A stretch of 43,048 bases of DNA, taken from IMG/VR virus record IMGVR_UViG_3300006802_000179, positions 1 through 43,048 of that record. One strand, given 5' to 3'. The stretch's first letter is position 1. The number at the start of each line of letters is the position of its first letter. Below, piece after piece: positions 5,406 through 11,056 of the stretch. A model generated the notes under the pieces. That model saw only the letters and a list, made by a program, of their open reading frames with translations, ran no database searches and was not told where the DNA came from. The position numbers and the translations under genes are program-made. Source of the stretch: a virus.

Positions 5406-5420
5406 CCCTTTTTTGGAGGA
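5397..5420 (+). repeat. leader repeat, copy 2 (ribosome binding site of the 5424 gene)
   Basis: Same 24-base unit as copy 1. GGAGGA (5415-5420) is the Shine-Dalgarno for the ATG at 5424. CCACC in the repeat could pair imperfectly with GGAGG across the U-run, which would partly hide the site. Confidence 0.8.
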
Positions 5421-5423
5421 TAG

Positions 5424-5639
5424 ATGAGAATCAAATCTATTAAGTCACAACACCGCCGAGACTTTTGGGCAGTGTATGAATGTCAGCATTGCGGACATAA
5501 TCAGGAGGATTATGGATACGATGACGCATACTTTCACAATGACGTGATTCCAAATCTTAAATGTTGGAAATGTGGTAAGAAAGCGGGTGGCGACTATCGT
5601 CCATTGGCAACGAAGTACCCTGAAGGACACCAAATCTAA
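5424..5639 (+). CDS. small zinc-ribbon protein
   Basis: 71 residues with CQHCGHNQEDYGYDD and CWKCGKKAGG, two CxxC knuckles about 24 residues apart, typical of single-zinc ribbons of phage early proteins. The N-terminus is basic and begins with a beta strand (WAVYECQHCGH). Translation starts at ATG 5424, three bases after GGAGGA in the repeated leader. Function unknown; a nucleic-acid or protein contact role is possible. Confidence 0.65.
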   Translation: MRIKSIKSQHRRDFWAVYECQHCGHNQEDYGYDDAYFHNDVIPNLKCWKCGKKAGGDYRPLATKYPEGHQI

Positions 5640-5684
5640 TGAAAGTAGATGGCTCGTTGAAATTAGCATCCCGTAAAGAGCAAA

Positions 5685-5707
5685 CAGCCGCCACCCTTTT
5701 TGGAGGA
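5685..5707 (+). repeat. leader repeat, copy 3 (ribosome binding site of the 5711 gene)
   Basis: CAGCCGCCACCC, five T, GGAGGA, matching copies 1 and 2 except for one T. The Shine-Dalgarno at 5702-5707 serves ATG 5711. No matching 5' stem arm (TGGCGGCTG) is found upstream, so the full stem-loop of modules 1 and 2 is absent. Confidence 0.8.
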
Positions 5708-5710
5708 CAG

Positions 5711-5929
5711 ATGAAAGTTAAAGTTGAACCACCAACAGCAGAAGATGAGGCGAACTTTGCGCTTACGGAAATGAAGCGATGCTGGGAGAAAGTAAACGAT
5801 CAAATCGCAATCGCCGCATTTCTCTACAAGAAACTGGAAGAAGCAGATATTGATCCTGCCGTGAAGCAGGAAGTGTGGTTCGAGTTCAACGCAACGCAAC
5901 GACGACTAATGAAAGAGGCCATGAAATGA
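5711..5929 (+). CDS. hypothetical protein
   Basis: 72 residues from ATG 5711 (MKVKVEPPTAEDEANF), chosen for the GGAGGA four bases upstream; an in-frame ATG at 5639 lacks such a site. Mostly helical, acidic, with a C-terminal FNATQRRLMKEAMK helix. No domain recognised. The stop overlaps the next ATG (ATGA). Confidence 0.6.
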   Translation: MKVKVEPPTAEDEANFALTEMKRCWEKVNDQIAIAAFLYKKLEEADIDPAVKQEVWFEFNATQRRLMKEAMK

Positions 5930-6162
5930 AAGACGGCGGACCGGCGTTTCCATATACAAATTGTGAGGACCACGGTATCAACGGCGCATATGGCATGTCC
6001 TTGCGCGATTACTTTGCAGCGAAGGCGCTTGCGACAATCGAGTTGCGTTTTGAGATTATGGCGGATGATGCGCGCCTGCCAGCCCATATGACTCGATCAT
6101 TGGCGTATGCCAAATACGCTTACGAAATCGCAGACGCAATGCTGAAAGAGAGGGAAAAATGA
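5926..6162 (+). CDS. conserved phage protein, GGPAFP...GMSLRDYFA family
   Basis: 78 residues starting MKDGGPAFPY, then GAYGMSLRDYFAAKALA, a signature found in many small phage early proteins of unknown function. Ends in ADAMLKEREK. The start overlaps the upstream stop by ATGA; an upstream GTG would extend into the previous gene and is unlikely. The last 35 bases, including the next start codon, are duplicated at the end of the following gene. Confidence 0.65.
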   Translation: MKDGGPAFPYTNCEDHGINGAYGMSLRDYFAAKALATIELRFEIMADDARLPAHMTRSLAYAKYAYEIADAMLKEREK

Positions 6163-6164
6163 AA
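6130..6164 (+). repeat. 35-bp direct repeat, copy 1
   Basis: This stretch, encoding ADAMLKEREK plus the stop/start overlap, is identical to 6348-6382. The match continues a few bases further upstream with mismatches. Confidence 0.9.
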
Positions 6165-6380
6165 AAGGAACTTGCGGCAACCGAATTGCGTTTACTGCGA
6201 GAGATACCTCATTACATTCTTAATGAAGATCAAACTGGATTTATTTGTTCGGCTTGTGGGAAGGAACAATCATCTTATTCATGCCGACCATCTGAACATG
6301 AAGCAAATGATTGCCCAGTAAAAGAACTGGAAGAACTATATGAAATGGCAGACGCAATGCTGAAAGAGAGGGAAAAATGA
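6159..6380 (+). CDS. hypothetical protein with zinc-binding cysteines
   Basis: 73 residues. FICSACGKEQ gives one CxxC pair, and Cys/His residues follow (YSCRPSEHEANDCPVKELE), enough for one zinc site. The C-terminal ADAMLKEREK is shared exactly with the preceding protein through a DNA duplication, so its original C-terminus was probably replaced. ATGA overlaps at both ends. Confidence 0.6.
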   Translation: MKKELAATELRLLREIPHYILNEDQTGFICSACGKEQSSYSCRPSEHEANDCPVKELEELYEMADAMLKEREK

Positions 6381-6382
6381 AA
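6348..6382 (+). repeat. 35-bp direct repeat, copy 2
   Basis: Identical to 6130-6164; ends in the ATGAAA start of the next gene, so both the C-terminus and the coupling junction were copied. Confidence 0.9.
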
Positions 6383-6496
6383 GCCCTGGCCTACTTTTTT
6401 CTCGGGTCGTGGCTCACACTGATGTGTTTATGGCTCGGCTACTACACGGAATGGTTCGTGATCGAATATTTTTCTAGCGCACTGAGGGGGTGGTGA
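6377..6496 (+). CDS. 39-residue membrane protein
   Basis: Begins MKALAYFFLGSWLTLMCLWLGYYTEWF: one hydrophobic segment of about 20 residues after a single Lys, rich in Leu, Trp and Tyr, with a short polar tail. Fits a single-span inner membrane peptide. The ATG overlaps the upstream stop (ATGA) and its TGA overlaps the next ATG, which supports it as a gene despite its size. Confidence 0.55.
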   Translation: MKALAYFFLGSWLTLMCLWLGYYTEWFVIEYFSSALRGW

Positions 6497-6702
6497 TGCT
6501 AACCGTTGCAGACCTCATCAAACTTTTGGAAGCCATGCCGCAGGAATTGTTTGTTGCAGTCGGGGTTTTCAGCGAACATCGCCTGCTTGAGCCAAGCGGG
6601 TTTGGGGTGGAAGAACTGTGCAAGCCTAGACCTGATGGATGGATACAAGACAAGCGTCCAGACAAAGAATCACAAAATTATTTAGTGTTTTATGGGAATT
6701 GA
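6496..6702 (+). CDS. hypothetical protein
   Basis: 68 residues from ATG 6496 (MLTVADLIKLLEAMPQELFVAVGVF), sharing its A with the upstream TGA. The Shine-Dalgarno-like GGGGGTGG lies in the preceding codons. The start pattern (L..LL..MPQ...V.V) is common among small phage early proteins with an alpha/beta fold; no function is known. The same 16-base stop/start leader recurs before the next gene (6483-6498 and 6700-6715). Confidence 0.6.
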   Translation: MLTVADLIKLLEAMPQELFVAVGVFSEHRLLEPSGFGVEELCKPRPDGWIQDKRPDKESQNYLVFYGN

Positions 6703-6712
6703 GGGGGTGGTG

Positions 6713-6916
6713 ATGACCAAACGAAAACTTGATGGTGATTTTGAATGGAACTCGGGAGAGGCCAACGTGAACGTAACCCTTACTTCATTTATCCTGTCTG
6801 ATTTGCAGATGTGGAAAGAGCGCGCCGAGAAAGCGGAGAGAAAGCTGCGCGCGATCACTGACACGCTCGAATCTGGTCCCGCAGGGTCACCCAATCAGCC
6901 AGAGCCGCCGAAATAG
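6713..6916 (+). CDS. hypothetical protein
   Basis: 67 residues from ATG 6713 (MTKRKLDGDFEW). Beta-rich start, then a helix MWKERAEKAERKLRAITDTLE and a Pro-rich tail. Its 3' end overlaps, tail to tail, the Rz1-like gene on the other strand by 62 bases. No domain recognised. Confidence 0.55.
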   Translation: MTKRKLDGDFEWNSGEANVNVTLTSFILSDLQMWKERAEKAERKLRAITDTLESGPAGSPNQPEPPK

Positions 6917-7040
6917 CCGGACAGTCGCACGAGTCGAGTTCGGCTATTAGTTCTTCACGCTGGTCGAACTCCACCAGGGGTGGGCAGGCAGTGGTGGCGC
7001 ACCCACCCAAGAGCAGGCAAATTGAAAGGATTTTGAGCAT
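6855..7040 (-). CDS. Rz1-like outer-membrane spanin lipoprotein
   Basis: 61 residues from ATG 7040: MLKILSICLLLGGC is a short signal peptide with a lipobox ending at Cys14, followed by ATTACPPL and an acidic helix; the C-terminus (ALADWVTLRDQIRAC) matches phage Rz1-type lipoproteins. Such proteins sit in the outer membrane and join an inner-membrane spanin to fuse the envelope at lysis. It is the last gene of the late leftward operon, separated from the other lysis candidates by an antisense gene. Confidence 0.7.
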   Translation of the reverse strand: MLKILSICLLLGGCATTACPPLVEFDQREELIAELDSCDCPAISAALADWVTLRDQIRACQ

Positions 7041-7058
7041 AATCGACAACTCAAGAAA

Positions 7059-7158
7059 AGTGGGAATAATGAAAGGGAATGAAAGGGGTTGTGCTCGTCG
7101 CTTTCGCGTGTCCTACAACTGCCACCCCTTTAAGGCCCGTCTAATCGAGATTCCCACT
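7059..7158. ncRNA. 100-base structured intergenic element
   Basis: AGTGGGAAT (7059-7067) and ATTCCCACT (7150-7158) form a perfect outer stem; AAAGGGG (7082-7088) and CCCCTTT (7125-7131) form an inner one, with TTGT/ACAA inside. No T-run follows on either strand, so it is not an obvious terminator. It lies between the Rz1-like gene and the 7284 gene, and nothing else is visible in 7041-7283. Confidence 0.4.
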
Positions 7159-7283
7159 CGCTACGACGACAGATTTTTAAATTCAACTAGACCTCAAATA
7201 ACAGGCTCTGTCAACCGAATTTTGCCACCGAGGGAAAAAAGGGCGCAAAGTGACTAAACCTTCTTCTTGAAAGGATTCTAAAC

Positions 7284-7562
7284 ATGGCCGAGAACGTCCT
7301 CCGTAAGCGATTATCAGGCGACCGGAACCAATGCCCTACCTGTGGGCTGTATTTCAACTCAACGTCCGCGTTTGACAAGCATAGAGTGGGTAAACACAGC
7401 ATCCCCGACGGCAAGAAATGGAAGTTGCTCCCCAGGCGGTGCCTGACCCCTGAAGAAATGATGCAGCGCAACATGTTTGAGCGGGACGGGTGGTGGTACG
7501 GGTCGGCTAGACCTTCTTCTTCAATCTCGAAATCAGCTCCCGCTTCGTCCGAGGGCGCTTGA
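7284..7562 (+). CDS. FDxHRxG putative zinc-binding protein
   Basis: 92 residues with CPTCGLYFNSTSAFDKHRVGKH (residues 17-38), the C2H2-type knuckle of a common phage family, then RRCLTPEEM and GWWYGSARP, also family hallmarks. Probably binds one zinc; cellular role unknown. Preceded by AAAGGA. It lies wholly antisense to the late leftward transcript and overlaps the 7507-7692 gene tail to tail by 56 bases. Confidence 0.75.
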   Translation: MAENVLRKRLSGDRNQCPTCGLYFNSTSAFDKHRVGKHSIPDGKKWKLLPRRCLTPEEMMQRNMFERDGWWYGSARPSSSISKSAPASSEGA

Positions 7563-7692
7563 CCGCCGCCTGCTTTCGGGAGATTTTGGCGTTCCGTTCG
7601 GCCTGATCCTTCTTTTCGTCGGTCTTGCCCAACAGGAACGCCACCGCTACCAGTGCGCCAGCCCCAATAATTGCGATAATCGCCTCAGTCAT
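7507..7692 (-). CDS. small membrane protein, possible inner-membrane spanin
   Basis: 61 residues: an N-terminal transmembrane segment (AIIAIIGAGALVAVAFLLG) followed by a highly charged, Lys/Arg-rich tail (KTDEKKDQAERNAK...). One N-terminal span and a charged extramembrane helix is the layout of Rz-type spanins, though it is short. The partner lipoprotein gene lies downstream at 7040. The stop lies inside the antisense FDxHRxG gene. Confidence 0.5.
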   Translation of the reverse strand: MTEAIIAIIGAGALVAVAFLLGKTDEKKDQAERNAKISRKQAAVKRPRTKRELISRLKKKV

Positions 7693-7907
7693 CGCCTCTC
7701 CAGTATCAAGTCCCGCAGGGAGTCCAACTTCTCTGAATTTGACTTGACCCCCTGCTTGATTTCATCGGCGGTTTTTTCGCTATTAGCCAGCTTGACCTCG
7801 ACCACCGCCACCCGCTCGGTAAGGGTCTGGTCACTGACAAGAGAAGTCCCGCCAGTGCCCACCCCGACGGCCGCCAAGGCAGCAACAGCGTATTCGCGCG
7901 GGGTCAT
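7689..7907 (-). CDS. small membrane-associated coiled-coil protein
   Basis: 72 residues: MTPREYAVAALAAVGVGTGGTSLV, a weak hydrophobic segment, then a heptad-like helix (ERVAVVEVKLANSEKTADEIKQGVKSNSEKLDSL). Overlaps the 7904-8080 gene and the 7507-7692 gene by ATGA junctions. The position in a run of small membrane proteins suggests a lysis or envelope role, but no family is recognised. Confidence 0.5.
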   Translation of the reverse strand: MTPREYAVAALAAVGVGTGGTSLVSDQTLTERVAVVEVKLANSEKTADEIKQGVKSNSEKLDSLRDLILERR

Positions 7908-8080
7908 TTTTTGGCGATACCAGCCCTGAGTGTACCCAGGCCGAGCGAGGCGATCACACCCGAAATGGCTTCTGCCATCGTCAGTTCGCCTGTAGCCAGT
8001 CCAGCCAGAGCCGCTGTGACACCAGCGATCATCACCAAATAAGTCTTTTTGCCTGCGAGCATTTCCTGAATTTTATTCAT
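7904..8080 (-). CDS. holin-like two-span membrane protein
   Basis: 58 residues: MNKIQEMLAGKKTY, then two hydrophobic stretches (LVMIAGVTAALAGLATG and AISGVIASLGLGTLRAGI) around a short polar turn (ELTM). The GKKTY...SLGLGTLRAGIA pattern is shared by small phage membrane proteins often placed in lysis cassettes. Holin activity is inference from topology and neighbours. Shine-Dalgarno GGAG lies just upstream of the ATG at 8080. Confidence 0.55.
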   Translation of the reverse strand: MNKIQEMLAGKKTYLVMIAGVTAALAGLATGELTMAEAISGVIASLGLGTLRAGIAKK

Positions 8081-8129
8081 CTCCTGCCTCCGTACATGGT
8101 TGAAAATAGTTCCTGCTTTTCACCGAGTC

Positions 8130-8408
8130 TCATATGTGATGCCTCACGTAATTCCATAGACTGACCCCGACCAGCACAATCGCGCCCCAGACAATTCCAA
8201 TCACGGATTTTTCAATGATCGCTTGTCTGAGTTTATCGTGCGCCTTTTGCGTCTGGTTCATTTCGTCCAGCATGGGCTGATATTTGCGGAAATGCACACT
8301 GAGGCAGCGAATGTCCTCGCCGTTTTGCTCGACCTTCTGCATCACGGCATCAATGCGCGCCTCAATGCGCTCGCACGGGTTCGGGGTGGGGCAGTTATTT
8401 TGCTCCAC
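8130..8408 (-). CDS. coiled-coil protein with C-terminal membrane anchor
   Basis: 92 residues from GTG 8408 (AAGGAGG upstream). Residues 1-60 form a coiled coil (ERIEARIDAVMQKVEQNGEDI...), and SVIGIVWGAIVLVGVSLWNYV is a C-terminal transmembrane span. This layout is common in phage holin-accessory or XhlA-like proteins. It overlaps the preceding small gene by 14 bases. Role inferred from topology only. Confidence 0.55.
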   Translation of the reverse strand: MEQNNCPTPNPCERIEARIDAVMQKVEQNGEDIRCLSVHFRKYQPMLDEMNQTQKAHDKLRQAIIEKSVIGIVWGAIVLVGVSLWNYVRHHI

Positions 8409-8565
8409 CCTTTACCTCCTTGAGAGGCGGGTCATTCGTTTTTTTCAAGCCGTCGATCTCATCTTGCAAAGCGGCCAGCTTGCCCGACAGGAGCACAACC
8501 TGGTTCATTGCGTTGTCGCGCTGCTGAATGAGCGCCTGAATACGTGCGTCGATTTCTTTATCCAT
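8395..8565 (-). CDS. 56-residue coiled-coil protein
   Basis: MDKEIDARIQALIQQRDNA followed by a continuous heptad pattern (MNQVVLLSGKLAALQDEIDGL) and a short basic tail. It ends inside the start of the 8130-8408 gene. It resembles the short coiled-coil proteins seen next to phage tail-fibre and lysis genes. Function unknown. Confidence 0.55.
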   Translation of the reverse strand: MDKEIDARIQALIQQRDNAMNQVVLLSGKLAALQDEIDGLKKTNDPPLKEVKGGAK

Positions 8566-8567
8566 GT

Positions 8568-8789
8568 TCACACCTTGAATGGTTGACGACCTTTTGCTGC
8601 TTCTCTCATTGCCATTTGATCTTCGCCTGTGTTCACTTCTGATTCCAGCAGACGAGTCAGACGGTCAACAATTTCCTGATCGGTTGCAGGTTCCTGCCCA
8701 CTCTGCCCGACTTCTTTGCCTATACGGGCACCAAATGCCTTGCGGCAACGCGCCTCAAGGGCCGGTGGTACGGTAATCGTGTAGTCCAT
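8568..8789 (-). CDS. hypothetical protein downstream of the tail fibre
   Basis: 73 residues, MDYTITVPPALEARCRKAFGARIGKE then a polar linker and a helix with DRLTRLLESEVNTGEDQ. The pattern (tIt.P....r...Af) is typical of small phage proteins just after fibre genes. Starts at the last base of the fibre gene, so translation is probably coupled. Function unknown. Confidence 0.55.
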   Translation of the reverse strand: MDYTITVPPALEARCRKAFGARIGKEVGQSGQEPATDQEIVDRLTRLLESEVNTGEDQMAMREAAKGRQPFKV

Positions 8790-11047
8790 CAGTTTTTCTC
8801 CAAAAGTTTGAGTTTGGCTTCCAGCGCGGCGTTGTGTCCACGCACTTCTTGCAGTTGTCTTGCGAGTTGTCGAATCGCGCCATGATGCAGCATGGTGACG
8901 CGAGACATATTGGCAAAGTGATGCCCATCCTCATTGAATGAGATGATGGGCTTGCCGGGTAGGTTTTCCAGCACACTGCGGGATTGTTCCAGCGATTCCA
9001 CAAACTGATTCCTGACTGGATCATCACGGTTCAGCGTCATTGCCACCGCATCCATCAGCATCAAGTCATCGTGCGCGTCGAAGTTCGTCCATGCAGTTCC
9101 CACGTCTTGGTGGCTGTCGCCATCGGCGTCAAGAATAAAGCGACATGTTGCGTTATTTGTTACCGCAAGGATGTTGGCGTCTGCCCCCAAGTCAGTAACG
9201 GTCGCGCCAGTTTTTAATTGACCACGAAGAACCGTGGCAGCGTTTGCGGATGTAGTCTTGGCGGTATCGTCGGTGGTATGCACTCCGCGCATCTCTACCC
9301 CGTTAGTACCAGAAGAATAACCGCGCAGCATTACCCCCCCTGTGGCCGCAGCAGACTTAGACAGAACGCCATACGTGTCGGTTTCAGCAACGCCGGTTAT
9401 ACCATGAGCAACGTCGCTCGACTTCAGCGCGATGCACTCGTCATCATTGGAACCCATGTTGATCGTCAGGCCAATGGTCATGTTGGCGTTGGCGGTGTCG
9501 TTGATGCTCACCATCCCATTTGCATCAATGTCCAATCCAATTGTGCCGCCTTTACCAATGATTAAACCATCAAACCGTGACGTTCCATCATCGACAAACA
9601 GGGCGTAATTGTTGGTGGCTTCGGTGGGGGCACCACCAATGTATACTGACGCGCCAGTAGTAGTTGTCGCGGCATTGTCAGTAATGTCTAACGCATCAAC
9701 ACGCAATCCGGCGAGAAGGGCATGTGTACCGGAGCCAGCTTCAACAACAGTGCCAACGATTCGCGCTATATGGCCCTGTCCATTCGTTACTGCGTTGTGT
9801 GTGGAATTGACGTAGAGGTTAGAGGAACCATCAATTGATGAGGTCCATGTGCCAGCAATATAGACCTGTGCGCCAGCATATACATTTGCGCCTATACCAA
9901 CATCGCCGCCTATATTTACATCCTTAGCCACACCCAGACCACCATCAGTTTGAATGCTGCCTGTAGTGGTAGAGGTGGAATCGGTGGTGTCATCGGTATA
10001 AATCTGCGCAACAAAACGCGCATTTTGCGTTCCGGCTGGAACAAGCATTACGCCACCGCCACCATTGGCAAAAATGGCGAAATCATTACTAGAGCCTGTT
10101 TTTCCCCAAATCGCCACTCCATTGGTCGCATCACTGTAAATGCTTCCGGCTACGCCAGTAGCCGCACCATCGAAATCAATGTAGCTGCTATTTAGTACAA
10201 GATTTCCACCAGCAAGCGTCAGGGCGTTGGACGAATGAGTGAGCGTTACATCACCAGCAGCGAAATTGATGACCGCTCCCGAGGCCAAGAACAGGTCTGA
10301 CCATGCGGTTCCAGACGCACCGAGAGCGCCTACATCATTACTATTTGGGACAAGGGCATTGGCAGTCAGTGTGCCGAGAATCGCCGCAGAGCCGGCGGTA
10401 AGGGCACCAGAAGCCGTGATAGCGGACAAGGTGGCCCCACCAGAAACATTAAGCGCACCACCAACCCAGAGGTTCTTGACAATACCCGCGCCACCATCAG
10501 TCTGAATGCTCCCCGTCAGGATGGACGTGGAATCAGTAGTGTCTTGAATCGTCAGCTTGCTACTGCCCCTGCTTAATATCTCAAACCCGTCTTCATTGGC
10601 GTTTACAATGAATGAGTAGGTTTCGCCAGGGACGATAACAATAGTCCCGTTACTGACGCTATCCAGAGAATCTGTTGCGGTAGCCAGATCAACCGTAACA
10701 TTCCCGATACTCGCAGCCAGGGACTTAATGGTTGTGATAAACCCCGCTGCAAGCGTTCCGGCGTCGGCAAGGCTAATCGTAATTCCGTCAGTAGTGGCGG
10801 TACATTCAAGGGTTCTCCAATGGTCCGTAGCGGCAACCGTAGTGCTTGCGCTGACAGACCTTGAAGCCGTATTCAAAACGGCAACAAGGGCCGTATCTAC
10901 AGCCTCAATTGCCGTTTTCAGCGGATCGCCAAGTTTTTCCTTTGGCTTGGCCCATGTAATCTGGTTGTCAGCAGATACGGTTCCATCATCAGGGGGCGGA
11001 GAAGCGTTGTATCCACTAACACTTACGGTTGAATATTTGGTTCCCAT
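8789..11047 (-). CDS. tail fibre or spike protein
   Basis: 752 residues, rich in Gly, Ala, Ser, Thr and Asp with short beta-strand repeats, typical of trimeric phage fibres. A segment DTTDSTS..TGSIQTDGG occurs twice (around residues 171-190 and 352-370), an internal duplication. The C-terminal ~100 residues differ: a basic/aromatic segment (NMSRVTMLHHGAIRQLARQLQEV) and a coiled coil ending EAKLKLLEKN, which could trimerise the fibre. No enzymatic motif or chaperone signature is clear. Expected to bind the host surface; receptor unknown. Confidence 0.7.
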   Translation of the reverse strand: MGTKYSTVSVSGYNASPPPDDGTVSADNQITWAKPKEKLGDPLKTAIEAVDTALVAVLNTASRSVSASTTVAATDHWRTLECTATTDGITISLADAGTLAAGFITTIKSLAASIGNVTVDLATATDSLDSVSNGTIVIVPGETYSFIVNANEDGFEILSRGSSKLTIQDTTDSTSILTGSIQTDGGAGIVKNLWVGGALNVSGGATLSAITASGALTAGSAAILGTLTANALVPNSNDVGALGASGTAWSDLFLASGAVINFAAGDVTLTHSSNALTLAGGNLVLNSSYIDFDGAATGVAGSIYSDATNGVAIWGKTGSSNDFAIFANGGGGVMLVPAGTQNARFVAQIYTDDTTDSTSTTTGSIQTDGGLGVAKDVNIGGDVGIGANVYAGAQVYIAGTWTSSIDGSSNLYVNSTHNAVTNGQGHIARIVGTVVEAGSGTHALLAGLRVDALDITDNAATTTTGASVYIGGAPTEATNNYALFVDDGTSRFDGLIIGKGGTIGLDIDANGMVSINDTANANMTIGLTINMGSNDDECIALKSSDVAHGITGVAETDTYGVLSKSAAATGGVMLRGYSSGTNGVEMRGVHTTDDTAKTTSANAATVLRGQLKTGATVTDLGADANILAVTNNATCRFILDADGDSHQDVGTAWTNFDAHDDLMLMDAVAMTLNRDDPVRNQFVESLEQSRSVLENLPGKPIISFNEDGHHFANMSRVTMLHHGAIRQLARQLQEVRGHNAALEAKLKLLEKN

Positions 11048-11056
11048 TGATATTCC

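Noticed and set aside
5180-5434. 84-residue minus frame with YPPKKGGGW repeats
   Set aside because: It is the complement of the repeated plus-strand leader (CCACCC-T6-GGAGGA); the repeated peptide only reflects the DNA repeat.
5294-5446. 51-codon plus frame starting ATGGCGGCTGCG
   Set aside because: The Shine-Dalgarno is 15 bases away and the frame runs through the stem arms and into the next gene; an RNA structure explains the sequence better.
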